The notes beneath the pieces are model-generated. The model was not told the DNA's origin and did no database searches. It was given only the letters and a program-made list of their open reading frames with translations. 64,000 nucleotides of DNA from Phytopseudomonas straminea (GTDB taxonomy: Bacteria; Pseudomonadota; Gammaproteobacteria; Pseudomonadales; Pseudomonadaceae), in assembly GCF_900112645.1 (NCBI RefSeq), contig NZ_FOMO01000001.1, forward strand, positions 1 through 64,000, read 5' to 3'. The number at the start of each line of letters is the position of its first letter. The stretch's first letter is position 1. Of the stretch, positions 47,086 through 55,695 are shown piece by piece. A program made the translations under genes and the position numbers.

Positions 47086-48138
47086 ATGTTCAAGCACTTG
47101 CGTCCATCCATCCGCACCGCCATCGGTCTGTCCCTGCTGGCTGGTGCCAGCAACGCGGCGCTGGCCGCCGACAGCCTCACGGTGATCTCCTTCGGCGGCG
47201 CCACCAAGGTCGCGCAGACCGCCGCCTACTTCAAACCCTTCGAGCAGAGCGGCGCCGCCCGCGTGGTGGCCGGCGAGTACAACGGCGAACTGTCCAAGGT
47301 CAAAGCCATGGTCGATGTCGGCCAGGTGACCTGGGATGTGGTCGAGGTGGAAAGTCCGGAGCTGCAGCGCGGCTGCGAAGAGGGCCTGTTCGAGCGCATC
47401 GACCCGGCCATTCTCGGCGATGCCAACCAGTACATTCCCGGCACCGTGAGCGAGTGCGGCGTGGCCACCTATGTGTGGTCGATGGTGATGGCCTACAACG
47501 GCGAAAAACTGAAAACCGCACCCACTTCCTGGGCAGATTTCTGGGATCTGGAGAAATTCCCCGGCAAGCGCGGCTTGCGCAAGAGCGCCAAGTACACCCT
47601 GGAAGCCGCCCTGCTGGCCGACGGCGTGAGCCGCGAGGACCTCTACAAGGTGCTGGGCACTAAGGAAGGTGTCGACCGCGCCTTCAAGAAGCTGGACGCC
47701 ATCAAGGGTTCGATCCAGTGGTGGGAAGCCGGCGCGCAACCGCCGCAGTGGCTGCTGGCCGGTGACGTGACGCTGTCCGCTGCCTACAACGGCCGTATCG
47801 GCGTGGCCCAGAAGGAAGGCGCCAACCTGAAGATCTCCTGGAACGGCAGCCTGTACGATCCCGAGCACTGGGCCATCGTCAAGGGCAGCCCGAACAAGGC
47901 CCTGGCCGAGCGCTTCATCAAGTTCGCCAGCCAGGCCGACACCCAGAAGGTGTTCTCCAGCCAGATCCCCTACGGTCCGGTGCACAAGGAGACGCTGCCG
48001 CAACTGCCGGCCGACGTGCAGGCACAACTGCCGACCGCCGAGGCCAACATGGCTAGCGCGCAGCTGGTGAATGCCGAGTTCTGGATCGACCATGGCGAGG
48101 AGCTGGAGGAACGATTCAACGCCTGGGCGGCGCGCTAA
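47086..48138 (+). CDS. Orphan polyamine/spermidine-type ABC binding protein
   Basis: A 350-residue periplasmic binding protein (extracellular solute-binding family 1, PotD-like). The signal peptide MFKHLRPSIRTAIGLSLLAG ends near AALA-ADS. The family start LTVISFGGATKVAQTAAYF and blocks WDVVEVESPELQRGCEEG, TYVWSMVMAYNGEKL and WWEAGAQPPQWLLAGDV follow. No permease or ATPase gene lies beside it; a terminator follows directly. It may work with a transporter encoded elsewhere. Divergence from the LysR gene suggests that regulator controls it. Confidence 0.85.
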   Translation: MFKHLRPSIRTAIGLSLLAGASNAALAADSLTVISFGGATKVAQTAAYFKPFEQSGAARVVAGEYNGELSKVKAMVDVGQVTWDVVEVESPELQRGCEEGLFERIDPAILGDANQYIPGTVSECGVATYVWSMVMAYNGEKLKTAPTSWADFWDLEKFPGKRGLRKSAKYTLEAALLADGVSREDLYKVLGTKEGVDRAFKKLDAIKGSIQWWEAGAQPPQWLLAGDVTLSAAYNGRIGVAQKEGANLKISWNGSLYDPEHWAIVKGSPNKALAERFIKFASQADTQKVFSSQIPYGPVHKETLPQLPADVQAQLPTAEANMASAQLVNAEFWIDHGEELEERFNAWAAR

Positions 48139-48162
48139 GCCTCAGCCTGAGTCGCCAAAAAG

Positions 48163-48190
48163 AAAGGGGCCTCGCGGCCCCTTTTTTTGG
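48163..48190 (+). terminator. Terminator after the binding-protein gene
   Basis: AAAGGGGCC-TCGC-GGCCCCTTT followed by further T residues. It also ends the convergent 48199-49047 transcript if read on the minus strand. Confidence 0.9.
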
Positions 48191-48198
48191 TCTCAGGC

Positions 48199-49047
48199 TC
48201 AGTCAGCCTGCACCGTGACCTGCTGCTGTTCACCCAGCCCGGCGATACCCAGCCGGATGGTCTGCCCGGCGCGCAGGAACACCGGGTTGGGCTTGATGCC
48301 CAGGCCCACGCCCGGTGGCGTGCCGGTGGAAATCACGTCGCCCGGCTGCAGGCTCATGCAGCGGCTCAGGTAGGCGATCAGTTGCGGTACGTTGAAGATT
48401 AGCGTGCGCGTGTTGCCCTGCTGGTAACGATGACCGTCGACCTCCAGCCACATGTCCAGATTGTGCGGGTCGGCGATTTCGTCGCGGGTCACCAGCCAAG
48501 GGCCGAGCGGGCCGAAGGTGTCGAAACCCTTGCCCTTGTCCCAGCTGCCGCCGCGCTCGAGCTGCCACTCACGCTCGGACACGTCGTTGATCACGCAATA
48601 GCCGGCGACATGGTCCATGGCGTTGGCCTCGTCGATGTAGCGCCCGCCCTTGCCGATCACCACGCCCAGTTCCACTTCCCAGTCGGTCTTGGTCGAGCCG
48701 CGGGGAATCTCGACGGCGTCATTGGGGCCACAGATGGCGCTGGTCCACTTGTTGAAGATGATCGGCTCCTTGGGCACGTCCATCCCCGATTCGGCGGCAT
48801 GGTCGGCGTAGTTGAGGCCGATGCACACGAACTTGCCGACCTGGCCGACGCAGGCGCCAATGCGCGGGTTGCCGGTCACGACTGGCAGGCTGGCCACATC
48901 GATCTTCGACAGCGCGGCGAGGCCCGCAGGCGTCAGCACGTCGCCGGCGATATCGGCCACATGCCCGGAGAGGTCACGAATCTGGTTGTCAGCGTCCAGC
49001 AGGCCTGGCTTCTCTGCGCCCTTGGCGCCGTAACGTAGCAGTTTCAT
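48199..49047 (-). CDS. FAH-family 2,4-diketo-3-deoxy-sugar-acid hydrolase
   Basis: A 282-residue fumarylacetoacetate-hydrolase-fold protein. Family features are FVCIGLNYADHAAESGMDVP, the metal-binding WEVELGVVIGKGG, VINDVSEREWQLERGGSWDK, and VISTGTPPGVGLGIKPNP. Length and sequence fit enzymes that cleave 2,4-diketo-3-deoxy-L-fuconate/rhamnonate (to pyruvate plus lactate) or the pentose equivalent (to pyruvate plus glycolate). It follows the SDR gene that would make its substrate, 31 bp downstream. The exact sugar is not settled. Confidence 0.8.
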   Translation of the reverse strand: MKLLRYGAKGAEKPGLLDADNQIRDLSGHVADIAGDVLTPAGLAALSKIDVASLPVVTGNPRIGACVGQVGKFVCIGLNYADHAAESGMDVPKEPIIFNKWTSAICGPNDAVEIPRGSTKTDWEVELGVVIGKGGRYIDEANAMDHVAGYCVINDVSEREWQLERGGSWDKGKGFDTFGPLGPWLVTRDEIADPHNLDMWLEVDGHRYQQGNTRTLIFNVPQLIAYLSRCMSLQPGDVISTGTPPGVGLGIKPNPVFLRAGQTIRLGIAGLGEQQQVTVQAD

Positions 49048-49078
49048 GTGGGGTCCTTGTTCAGGTTCAAGACGTAGC

Positions 49079-49822
49079 TCAGATGCTCATGCCGCCATCG
49101 ATCACATGCAGCGCACCGGTGGTATAGGAAGACGCATCGGAGCCGAGATAAAGCACCAGCCGAGCAATTTCCTCGGCGCTGCCGAGGCGGCCCATGGGCT
49201 GGCGGGCGACGAACTGGCCGTACACCTGCTCCTCGGCCACGCCCTGCAGCGCCGCCTGTTCGGCGATACGTGCGCGCAGCGAGGGCGACTCCACGGTGCC
49301 CGGGCAGATGGCATTGCAGCGAATGCCCTGGGCGATGTAATCGGCGGCCACCGACTTGGTCAGGCCGACCACCGCGGCCTTGCTGGCGGTGTAGGCGCAG
49401 CGGTTGGGCACGCCCTTGATGCTCGACGCCACGGAGGCCATGTTGATGATCGAGCCGCCGCCCCGGGCCAACATGCCCGGCAGCGTGGCGCGAATCATCC
49501 GGTACATGGCGGTGACGTTGAGCTGCAGCGAGCGCTCCCACGCCGCCTCGTCGCAGTCCAGAATGCTGCCGGCGTGGACGTAGCCGGCGCAGTTGAACAG
49601 CACGTCCACCGCACCGACCTGCTCGCTGAGCGCGGCGATGGCCTCGGGCGAGGTGACGTCCAGCTGCAGGGCGGTAAGGCCCGGCTCATCCTGCAATGCG
49701 CCGATCGCGATGTCGGTGGCGATCACCTCGGCACCCGCGGCCACGAAGGCCCGGGCGCTGGCCAGGCCGATACCCTGGCCGGCGGCGGTGATCAGCACGC
49801 GTTTGCCGTGCAGCTCGTTCAT
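49079..49822 (-). CDS. SDR dehydrogenase, 2-keto-3-deoxy-sugar-acid 4-dehydrogenase type
   Basis: A 247-residue short-chain dehydrogenase. The NAD-binding VLITAAGQGIGLASARAF, FNCAGYVH, the catalytic Ser in IINMASVASS with Tyr-x-x-x-Lys in YTASKAAV, and CPGTVESPSL are visible. It resembles 2-keto-3-deoxy-L-fuconate dehydrogenases. The ATG at 49822 overlaps the stop of the MFS gene (ATGA). It would oxidise the 2-keto-3-deoxy acid made by the IlvD/EDD dehydratase and hand it to the FAH hydrolase. Confidence 0.83.
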   Translation of the reverse strand: MNELHGKRVLITAAGQGIGLASARAFVAAGAEVIATDIAIGALQDEPGLTALQLDVTSPEAIAALSEQVGAVDVLFNCAGYVHAGSILDCDEAAWERSLQLNVTAMYRMIRATLPGMLARGGGSIINMASVASSIKGVPNRCAYTASKAAVVGLTKSVAADYIAQGIRCNAICPGTVESPSLRARIAEQAALQGVAEEQVYGQFVARQPMGRLGSAEEIARLVLYLGSDASSYTTGALHVIDGGMSI

Positions 49823-51213
49823 GCTTTCTCCAGGGTCAGGCTGCCGGTGGTCGTGGTGACCGGCGTGCGGCTGGGCGTGCCGAGCATGCTGCGCGGGATG
49901 GCCATGATCAGCGCGCCGCTGACGAACAGGCAGGCGGCCAGCACGTAGGTGCCGTTGTTGATGTCGCCGGTCATGGTTTCCGCCATCGCGGTGATCATCG
50001 AGCCGGTGAAGCCGGACAGGTTGCCGAACGAGTTGATGATGCCGATGCCGGCCGCCGCGGCGATGCCGGACAGCACGGTGCCGGGCAGCGTCCAGTAGAT
50101 CGGCATCAGGCTGAGGATGCCGGAGGCCGCCACGCTCAGGAACAGTACCGAGAGCACGATGTTGTGGGCGAAGTAGGCGCTGAGCATCAGCCCGACGCCG
50201 CCGATGAAAGCAGGAATCGCGGCATGCAGACGGCGCTCGCCGGTGCGGTTGGAGTGGCGGGCATTGAGCAGCATCGCCACCGCGGCCACGCCGTAGGGAA
50301 TGGCGGTCAGCAGGCCGATGTGCAGGCTGCTGGTGATACCGGCGCTCTTGATGATCGACGGCATCCAGAACGCCAGGCCGTAGAAGCCGGTGTTGAAAGT
50401 CAACAGAATCAGCACCAGCAGCCACACGCGCGGGTTGAGGAAGGCTTCGCTGAGGCGCGAGGCCTTGCCGGTGCTGTCCTGCTGCAGGTTGGCCTTGAGC
50501 AGGGCCTTCTCGGCGGTGGACAGCCACTTGGCCTTGTCGATGTTGTCGCACAGGCAGACGATCACCACGACGGCCATGACGATCGACGGCAGGCCTTCGA
50601 TCAGCAGCATCCACTGCCAGCCGGACAGCCCTTGCACGCCCTGCATGGCGGTCATCAGCCAGCCCGAGAGCATGCCGCCGATAACCAGACTGATCGGCAG
50701 CGCCAGCAGGAAGCCGGACATCACGCGGCTCTGCCGGTGGGTCGGGAACCAGTAGTTGAGGTACAGAATCACGCCCGGGAAGAAGCCGGCCTCGCAGATG
50801 CCTAGCAGAAAACGAAGGGTGTAAAACATGGTGCTCGACTGGATGCCGAAGAACTGCGCAAGCGGCACGGTGAAGGCCACGGCCATCGACACCAGCGCCC
50901 AGGTGAACATGATGCGGGCGATCCAGAAGCGCGCGCCGAGGCGGTGCAGCAACAGGTTGCTCGGCACTTCGAACAGGAAATAGCCCCAGAAGAACATGCT
51001 CGCGCCCAGGGCGTAGACGGTGTTGCTGAACTGCAGGTCTTCGAGCATATCCAGCTTGGCGAAGCCGATATTGACCCGGTCGAGATAGGCCGCCATGTAG
51101 CACAGCAGCAGGATGGGCAGGATGCGCAAAATGACCTTGCGGTAGGTGCGGTCCTCGAAGGAACTGTCGTGGTCGCGTGCTGGCGCGGCCGATTGCTCGG
51201 TACGTGGTTGCAT
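49819..51213 (-). CDS. MFS transporter, anion:cation symporter family (sugar acid uptake)
   Basis: A 464-residue MFS protein with about 12 helices. The family signature DRVNIGFAKLDMLEDL after helix 1, FLFEVPSNLLLHRLGAR, FLLGICEAGFFPGVILYLNY and FWMPSIIKSAG are typical of ACS-family sugar-acid/phthalate transporters. ATG at 51213 follows AAGGGT; an in-frame start at 51240 is less likely. It is first in the MFS-SDR-FAH operon, so it most likely imports the aldonic acid that these enzymes degrade. Confidence 0.85.
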   Translation of the reverse strand: MQPRTEQSAAPARDHDSSFEDRTYRKVILRILPILLLCYMAAYLDRVNIGFAKLDMLEDLQFSNTVYALGASMFFWGYFLFEVPSNLLLHRLGARFWIARIMFTWALVSMAVAFTVPLAQFFGIQSSTMFYTLRFLLGICEAGFFPGVILYLNYWFPTHRQSRVMSGFLLALPISLVIGGMLSGWLMTAMQGVQGLSGWQWMLLIEGLPSIVMAVVVIVCLCDNIDKAKWLSTAEKALLKANLQQDSTGKASRLSEAFLNPRVWLLVLILLTFNTGFYGLAFWMPSIIKSAGITSSLHIGLLTAIPYGVAAVAMLLNARHSNRTGERRLHAAIPAFIGGVGLMLSAYFAHNIVLSVLFLSVAASGILSLMPIYWTLPGTVLSGIAAAAGIGIINSFGNLSGFTGSMITAMAETMTGDINNGTYVLAACLFVSGALIMAIPRSMLGTPSRTPVTTTTGSLTLEKA

Positions 51214-51470
51214 GGTGGTGACCCTTGGGCATGCGCGCATGCCTGATTGTTTTTATTGAAATGGGCTTCGCCGGGCGGCGCCTGGCGACACAGCAGTGAT
51301 TACAGCGGTGAGGCTCCCTGACGGTGGATGGGCCACCCGGCAGCTTGCCGTGCCGGGCTCGACGGTCGGGTGCGTGCCCGACCGCAGTGGCGATGGCCGG
51401 TAATCTATGCCGCGGATCGATTCAATCCCAATGGCATTTGCTGATTAATCGATAACGTTGCGTTATCGAA
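51214..51470 (-). promoter_or_regulatory. MFS operon leader: composite operator plus two hairpins
   Basis: The element CCAATGGCAT at 51428-51437, a 12-bp spacer, and the inverted repeat CGATAAC-GTTGC-GTTATCG at 51450-51468 form the mirror image of a matching element at 52430-52470. Downstream (toward the MFS gene) two perfect hairpins occur: CGGTCGGG/CCCGACCG at 51363-51384 and CCCGGCA/TGCCGGG at 51336-51357. They could end LysR transcription or structure the MFS leader. Confidence 0.65.
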
Positions 51471-52412
51471 TCAGTCACGCTCGCGCTGTGCATTGGCGAG
51501 CAGGATGTCGGCGAATTCCCGGGCCGGGCCCAGCAGCTGATCGCCCTTGCGGGTGAGAATTCCGTAGTCCTGGGGCATCAGGTAGAACGGCGTGTCGAGC
51601 TTCTTGAGCAGACCGCTGCCCAGGTGCTCCAGCACCATGGCCTCGGGCAACATGCCGATCATCGGCCCGCCCTGCAGCACCTTGAGGAAGGTCTGCATGG
51701 AGATGGTTTCGATGGTGTTGCGCGGCACCTCCACCCGGGCCTTGGCGAACACTTCCTCCATGCGCCCACGGATCGGCGTGCCCTTGGGATAGAGAATCCA
51801 CGGCCAGGTCACCAGTTGCTCCAGGGTCATGGGCCCGGCCTCGCACAGCGGGTGACGGCTGTTGACCACGATGCAGAACGGCTCCGGCGCCAGCGGCTGG
51901 AAGTCATAGCGCTGCTGCTGGCTCTGCTCGGTGAAGCGGCCGATGGCCAGATCCAGGTTGCGCTCCTCCAACATTTCCATCAGGTGGTCACTGGTCTGCT
52001 CGACTACTTCGATGGCCAGCAGTGGCCAGCGCTGCTTGATCTGCACGATGGCCTCGGGCAGCGCCACCGCCGTGGCGGCGAAGATGCCGCCGACCTTGAG
52101 GTGACCATGGCCGCCGGCGCTGAGGTTGTTGATCTGTTCGACGAAGGTGCGCGCGTCGTTCAGCGCCAAGTGCGCGTAGCGCAGCACCTGGTCGCCCAAA
52201 GGTGTGGGCTGCATGCTGCGCGGCAGGCGCTCGAACACGGCGAAGCCGAGCAGGCTCTCGATCTCCTTGAGCATCTTGCTCAGCGCCGGCTGGCTGAGGT
52301 TCATCTGCTGCGCCGCCAGGTGCATGTTGCGGGTGCGGCCCAGGGTGTCGAGGAGCGTCAGGTGGCGGAATTTCAGCCAGTTGCAGAAGCTCGAGAACGA
52401 CAGATCCGACAT
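51471..52412 (-). CDS. LysR-family regulator of the sugar-acid cluster
   Basis: A 313-residue LysR protein of the GbpR/galactose-binding type. The winged HTH includes FRHLTLLDTLGRTRNMHLAA and QPALSKMLKEIESLLGFAVF; the effector domain contains LKVGGIFAATAVALPEAIVQ and MIGMLPEAMVLEHLGSG. It is divergent from the second FAH-family gene and upstream of the MFS operon. The two composite operator-like elements, one in front of each unit, make it the probable regulator of the whole cluster. Confidence 0.88.
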   Translation of the reverse strand: MSDLSFSSFCNWLKFRHLTLLDTLGRTRNMHLAAQQMNLSQPALSKMLKEIESLLGFAVFERLPRSMQPTPLGDQVLRYAHLALNDARTFVEQINNLSAGGHGHLKVGGIFAATAVALPEAIVQIKQRWPLLAIEVVEQTSDHLMEMLEERNLDLAIGRFTEQSQQQRYDFQPLAPEPFCIVVNSRHPLCEAGPMTLEQLVTWPWILYPKGTPIRGRMEEVFAKARVEVPRNTIETISMQTFLKVLQGGPMIGMLPEAMVLEHLGSGLLKKLDTPFYLMPQDYGILTRKGDQLLGPAREFADILLANAQRERD

Positions 52413-52527
52413 GGGCAGCTCCAGGCATTCAATAACGGCAGGTTATTGATAATTGAAAATATGCCATTGGAGTTTATCCACATCGCCGCCTAGCGTGCAG
52501 CTTTCATGCACCCCGGAATTCATCGCC
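52413..52527 (+). promoter_or_regulatory. LysR/FAH divergent promoter with composite operator
   Basis: The inverted repeat CAATAAC-GGCAG-GTTATTG lies at 52430-52448. Twelve bp further, at 52461-52470, is ATGCCATTGG. The same two parts at the same spacing occur in front of the MFS operon. It is 58 bp upstream of the ATG at 52528. Confidence 0.7.
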
Positions 52528-53706
52528 ATGTCGATCCGACTGACCCCTGAAAACACCCTGCCTGCCGACGCTGCCACGGCCACGCTGATCGGCCGCGCCT
52601 GGATTCCCGGCGCCGTCGCCGGCCCTTCACCCATCGTGCTGCGCGCCGACGGCGTGTTCGATCTGTCCGCCCGCTTCGCCACCCTCAGCCAGTTGCTGGA
52701 ACTCGATGATCCGCTGCAGGCGGTGCGCGACACGCCCGGCACCTTCGTCGGCAGCATCGAGGCGCTGCTGGCCAACACCGGCGCCCACGCCGACCCAAGC
52801 CAGGCGTATCTGCTGGCGCCCGCCGACCTGCAGGTGATCAAGGCCGCCGGGGTGACCTTCGCCGCCAGCATGATCGAGCGGGTGATCGAGGAAAAAGCCG
52901 CTGGCGACGCCGCCAAGGCGCAGAGCGTACGAGCCATCGTGCGTGAGGCCATCGGCGACAACCTGCGCGCCGTGCAGCCCGGCTCGCCCCAGGCGATGCG
53001 CCTCAAGGAGCTGCTGATCGAGCAGAACATGTGGTCGCAGTACCTGGAAGTCGGCATCGGCCCGGACGCGGAGATCTTCACCAAGGCGCCGATTCTGGCC
53101 GCCGTGGGCAGCGCCAGCGAGATCGGCATCCACCCGATCTCGCAATGGAACAACCCGGAGCCGGAAGTGGTGCTGGCGGTCAACAGCCGTGGGCAAATAC
53201 ACGGTGCGACCCTGGGCAACGACGTCAACCTGCGCGATGTGGAAGGCCGCAGCGCGCTGCTACTCAGTAAGGCCAAGGACAACAACGCCTCCTGCGCCAT
53301 CGGCCCGTTCATTCGCCTGTTCGACGAACACTTCGACCTCGATACAGTGCGCAACTGCGTGGTCGAGCTGCAGGTTGAAGGCACCGACGGCTACCGGCTC
53401 ACCGGCTCCAGCTCCATGGACCAGATCAGCCGCGACCCGCAGAACCTGGCTGGCCAGACACTCAATGCCTCGCATCAGTACCCTGACGGCTTCCTGCTGT
53501 TTCTCGGCACCCTGTTCGCGCCCACCGAGGACCGCGACCACCCCGGCAGCGGCTTTACCCATAAAATCGGCGACCGCGTGAGCATCAGCAGCCCGCGCCT
53601 CGGCGCCCTGCATAACCAGGTAACCACCAGCGACAAGGCCGCCCCCTGGACCTTTGGCATCACCGCGCTGATCAAGAACCTCAGCGCCCGTGGCCTGCTG
53701 GACTGA
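52528..53706 (+). CDS. FAH-family 2-keto-3-deoxy-pentonate dehydratase-like protein
   Basis: A 392-residue FAH-fold protein, distinct from the 282-residue one. The C-terminal domain has the acidic metal ligands in NPEPEVVLAVNSRGQIHGAT and LGNDVNLRDVEG, then DHPGSGFTHKIGDRVSISS. Proteins of this size and type include 2-keto-3-deoxy-arabinonate dehydratases that form 2-oxoglutarate semialdehyde. This activity is suggested by size and context, not proven. ATG at 52528 follows GGAATT; a frame-open earlier start at 52453 lies in the operator region and is not favoured. Confidence 0.72.
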   Translation: MSIRLTPENTLPADAATATLIGRAWIPGAVAGPSPIVLRADGVFDLSARFATLSQLLELDDPLQAVRDTPGTFVGSIEALLANTGAHADPSQAYLLAPADLQVIKAAGVTFAASMIERVIEEKAAGDAAKAQSVRAIVREAIGDNLRAVQPGSPQAMRLKELLIEQNMWSQYLEVGIGPDAEIFTKAPILAAVGSASEIGIHPISQWNNPEPEVVLAVNSRGQIHGATLGNDVNLRDVEGRSALLLSKAKDNNASCAIGPFIRLFDEHFDLDTVRNCVVELQVEGTDGYRLTGSSSMDQISRDPQNLAGQTLNASHQYPDGFLLFLGTLFAPTEDRDHPGSGFTHKIGDRVSISSPRLGALHNQVTTSDKAAPWTFGITALIKNLSARGLLD

Positions 53707-53720
53707 TCCTTGTCCTTTAG

Positions 53721-53858
53721 GGGCACCTCTAAAAACGTTGGCGAGGCAGTCAGCGCAAGGCAAAACAGGCGAAAAAGCGGAGTTTACGTGCTGTAAATGA
53801 GCATTTTGAGCCTGTTTTAACGCCGCACTGACAACGCAGGTAGTTTTTAGAGCTGCCC
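53721..53858. repeat. Palindromic element with outer arms GGGCACCTCTAAAAAC
   Basis: A 138-bp imperfect palindrome. Outer arms are GGGCACCTCTAAAAAC and GTTTTTAGAGCTGCCC. Its core, CAAGGCAAAACAGGCG to GAGCCTGTTTTAACGC, is nearly the same as the core of the element at 55694-55837, whose outer arms differ. The two elements flank the dehydratase gene. Confidence 0.82.
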
Positions 53859-53910
53859 AAGCCGATAGCCCAGCGCCACGCGAATAATTCAAGAACAAGA
53901 GAACCGAATC

Positions 53911-55695
53911 ATGACCGACCCCAAACGCCCGCTGCGCAGCCAGCAGTGGTTCGATGATCCCGACCACGCCGACATGACCGCCCTCTACGTCGAGCGCTAC
54001 ATGAACTACGGGCTGACCCGCGACGAGCTGCAGTCGGGCCGGCCGATCATCGGCATCGCCCAGACCGGCAGCGACCTGACGCCCTGCAACCGCCATCACC
54101 TGGAGCTGGCCCAGCGGGTCAAGGCCGGCATCCGCGATGCCGGCGGCATTCCCATGGAATTCCCGGTGCACCCGATCGCCGAGCAGAGCCGTCGCCCCAC
54201 CGCCGCCCTGGATCGCAACCTGGCCTACCTGGGCCTGGTGGAAATCCTCCACGGCTACCCGCTCGACGGCGTGGTGCTGACCACCGGCTGCGACAAGACC
54301 ACGCCGGCCTGCCTGATGGCGGCGGCCACCACCGACCTGCCGGCCATCGTGCTGTCCGGTGGGCCGATGCTCGACGGCCACCACAAGGGCGAGCTGATCG
54401 GCTCGGGCACCGTGCTCTGGCACGCGCGCAAATTGATGGCCGCGGGCGAGATCGACTACGAAGGCTTCATGGAAATGACCACCGCCGCCTCGCCGTCGGT
54501 GGGCCACTGCAACACCATGGGCACGGCGCTTTCGATGAACGCCCTGGCCGAAGCGCTGGGCATGTCGCTGACCGGCTGCGCCAGCATCCCCGCGCCCTAC
54601 CGCGAGCGCGGGCAGATGGCCTACGCCACCGGCCGGCGTATCTGCGAGTTGGTCATGCAGGACGTACGACCCTCGCAGATCATGACCCGCGAAGCCTTCG
54701 AGAACGCCATCGCCGTGGCCTCGGCCCTCGGCGCCTCGAGCAACTGCCCGCCGCACCTGATCGCCATCGCCCGGCACATGGGCATCGAAATGAGCCTGGA
54801 AGACTGGCAGCGCATCGGCGAGAGCGTGCCGCTGCTGGTCAACTGCATGCCGGCCGGTAAGTACTTGGGTGAAGGCTTCCATCACGCCGGCGGCGTGCCG
54901 GCGGTGATGCACGAGCTGCAGAAGGCCGGGCGCGTGCACGAGGGCTGTATGACGGTCAGCGGCCGGCGTATCGGCGAGATCGTTGCCGACAAGGTGACCG
55001 GCAACCGCGACGTGATCCTGCCCTACGACGAGCCGCTCAAGCACAGCGCGGGTTTCATCGTGCTCAGCGGCAACTTCTTCGATAGCGCGATCATGAAGAT
55101 GTCGGTGGTCGGTGAAGCCTTCCGCAAGACCTACCTGGCCGAGCCCGGCAAGGAGAATTGCTTCGAGGCGCGGGCCATCGTCTTCGAGGGCCCGGAGGAC
55201 TACCACGCGCGCATCAACGACCCGGCGCTGGACATCGACGAGCGCTGCATTCTGGTGGTGCGCGGTGCCGGGCCGGTGGGTTATCCGGGCAGCGCCGAGG
55301 TGGTCAACATGGCCCCACCGGCGGCACTGATCAAACAGGGCGTCACCTCCCTGCCGTGTCTGGGCGATGGCCGGCAGAGCGGCACCTCGGCCAGCCCGTC
55401 GATCCTCAACATGTCGCCGGAAGCGGCGGTCGGCGGCGGCCTGGCGCTGCTGCAGACCAACGACGTATTGCGAGTCGACCTCAACGCCCGCTCGGTGAAC
55501 CTGCTGATCGACGACGAGGAGATGCAGCGGCGCCGCGCCGCCTGGAAGCCCAGCTACCCGGCCTCGCAAACACCCTGGCAGGAGCTGTACCGCCAGCTGG
55601 TCGGCCAGCTCTCCACCGGCGGCTGCCTGGAGCCGGCCACCCTGCACATGCGCATCATCGCGCGCAGCGGCGGCATGCCAAGGCACTCGCACTAA
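53911..55695 (+). CDS. IlvD/EDD-family aldonic acid dehydratase
   Basis: A 594-residue dehydratase of the IlvD/EDD family, sugar-acid branch. The start FDDPDHADMTALYVERYMNY and the sequences TPCNRHHLELAQRVKAGI, TTGCDKTTPACLMAAAT and GGPMLDGHHKGELIGSG carry the Fe-S cysteines typical of arabinonate/xylonate dehydratases; PSVGHCNTMGTALSMNALAE supplies the third. It would convert an aldonic acid to its 2-keto-3-deoxy form, feeding the SDR or the second FAH enzyme. It is 204 bp from the preceding gene, with a repeat between, so may have its own transcript. Confidence 0.88.
   Translation: MTDPKRPLRSQQWFDDPDHADMTALYVERYMNYGLTRDELQSGRPIIGIAQTGSDLTPCNRHHLELAQRVKAGIRDAGGIPMEFPVHPIAEQSRRPTAALDRNLAYLGLVEILHGYPLDGVVLTTGCDKTTPACLMAAATTDLPAIVLSGGPMLDGHHKGELIGSGTVLWHARKLMAAGEIDYEGFMEMTTAASPSVGHCNTMGTALSMNALAEALGMSLTGCASIPAPYRERGQMAYATGRRICELVMQDVRPSQIMTREAFENAIAVASALGASSNCPPHLIAIARHMGIEMSLEDWQRIGESVPLLVNCMPAGKYLGEGFHHAGGVPAVMHELQKAGRVHEGCMTVSGRRIGEIVADKVTGNRDVILPYDEPLKHSAGFIVLSGNFFDSAIMKMSVVGEAFRKTYLAEPGKENCFEARAIVFEGPEDYHARINDPALDIDERCILVVRGAGPVGYPGSAEVVNMAPPAALIKQGVTSLPCLGDGRQSGTSASPSILNMSPEAAVGGGLALLQTNDVLRVDLNARSVNLLIDDEEMQRRRAAWKPSYPASQTPWQELYRQLVGQLSTGGCLEPATLHMRIIARSGGMPRHSH

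Noticed and set aside
49079..51232. A single 717-codon frame covering the SDR and the MFS gene
   Set aside because: Only the last 247 codons are protein-like (the SDR). The upstream part is another frame of the MFS gene, whose correct frame has the membrane helices.
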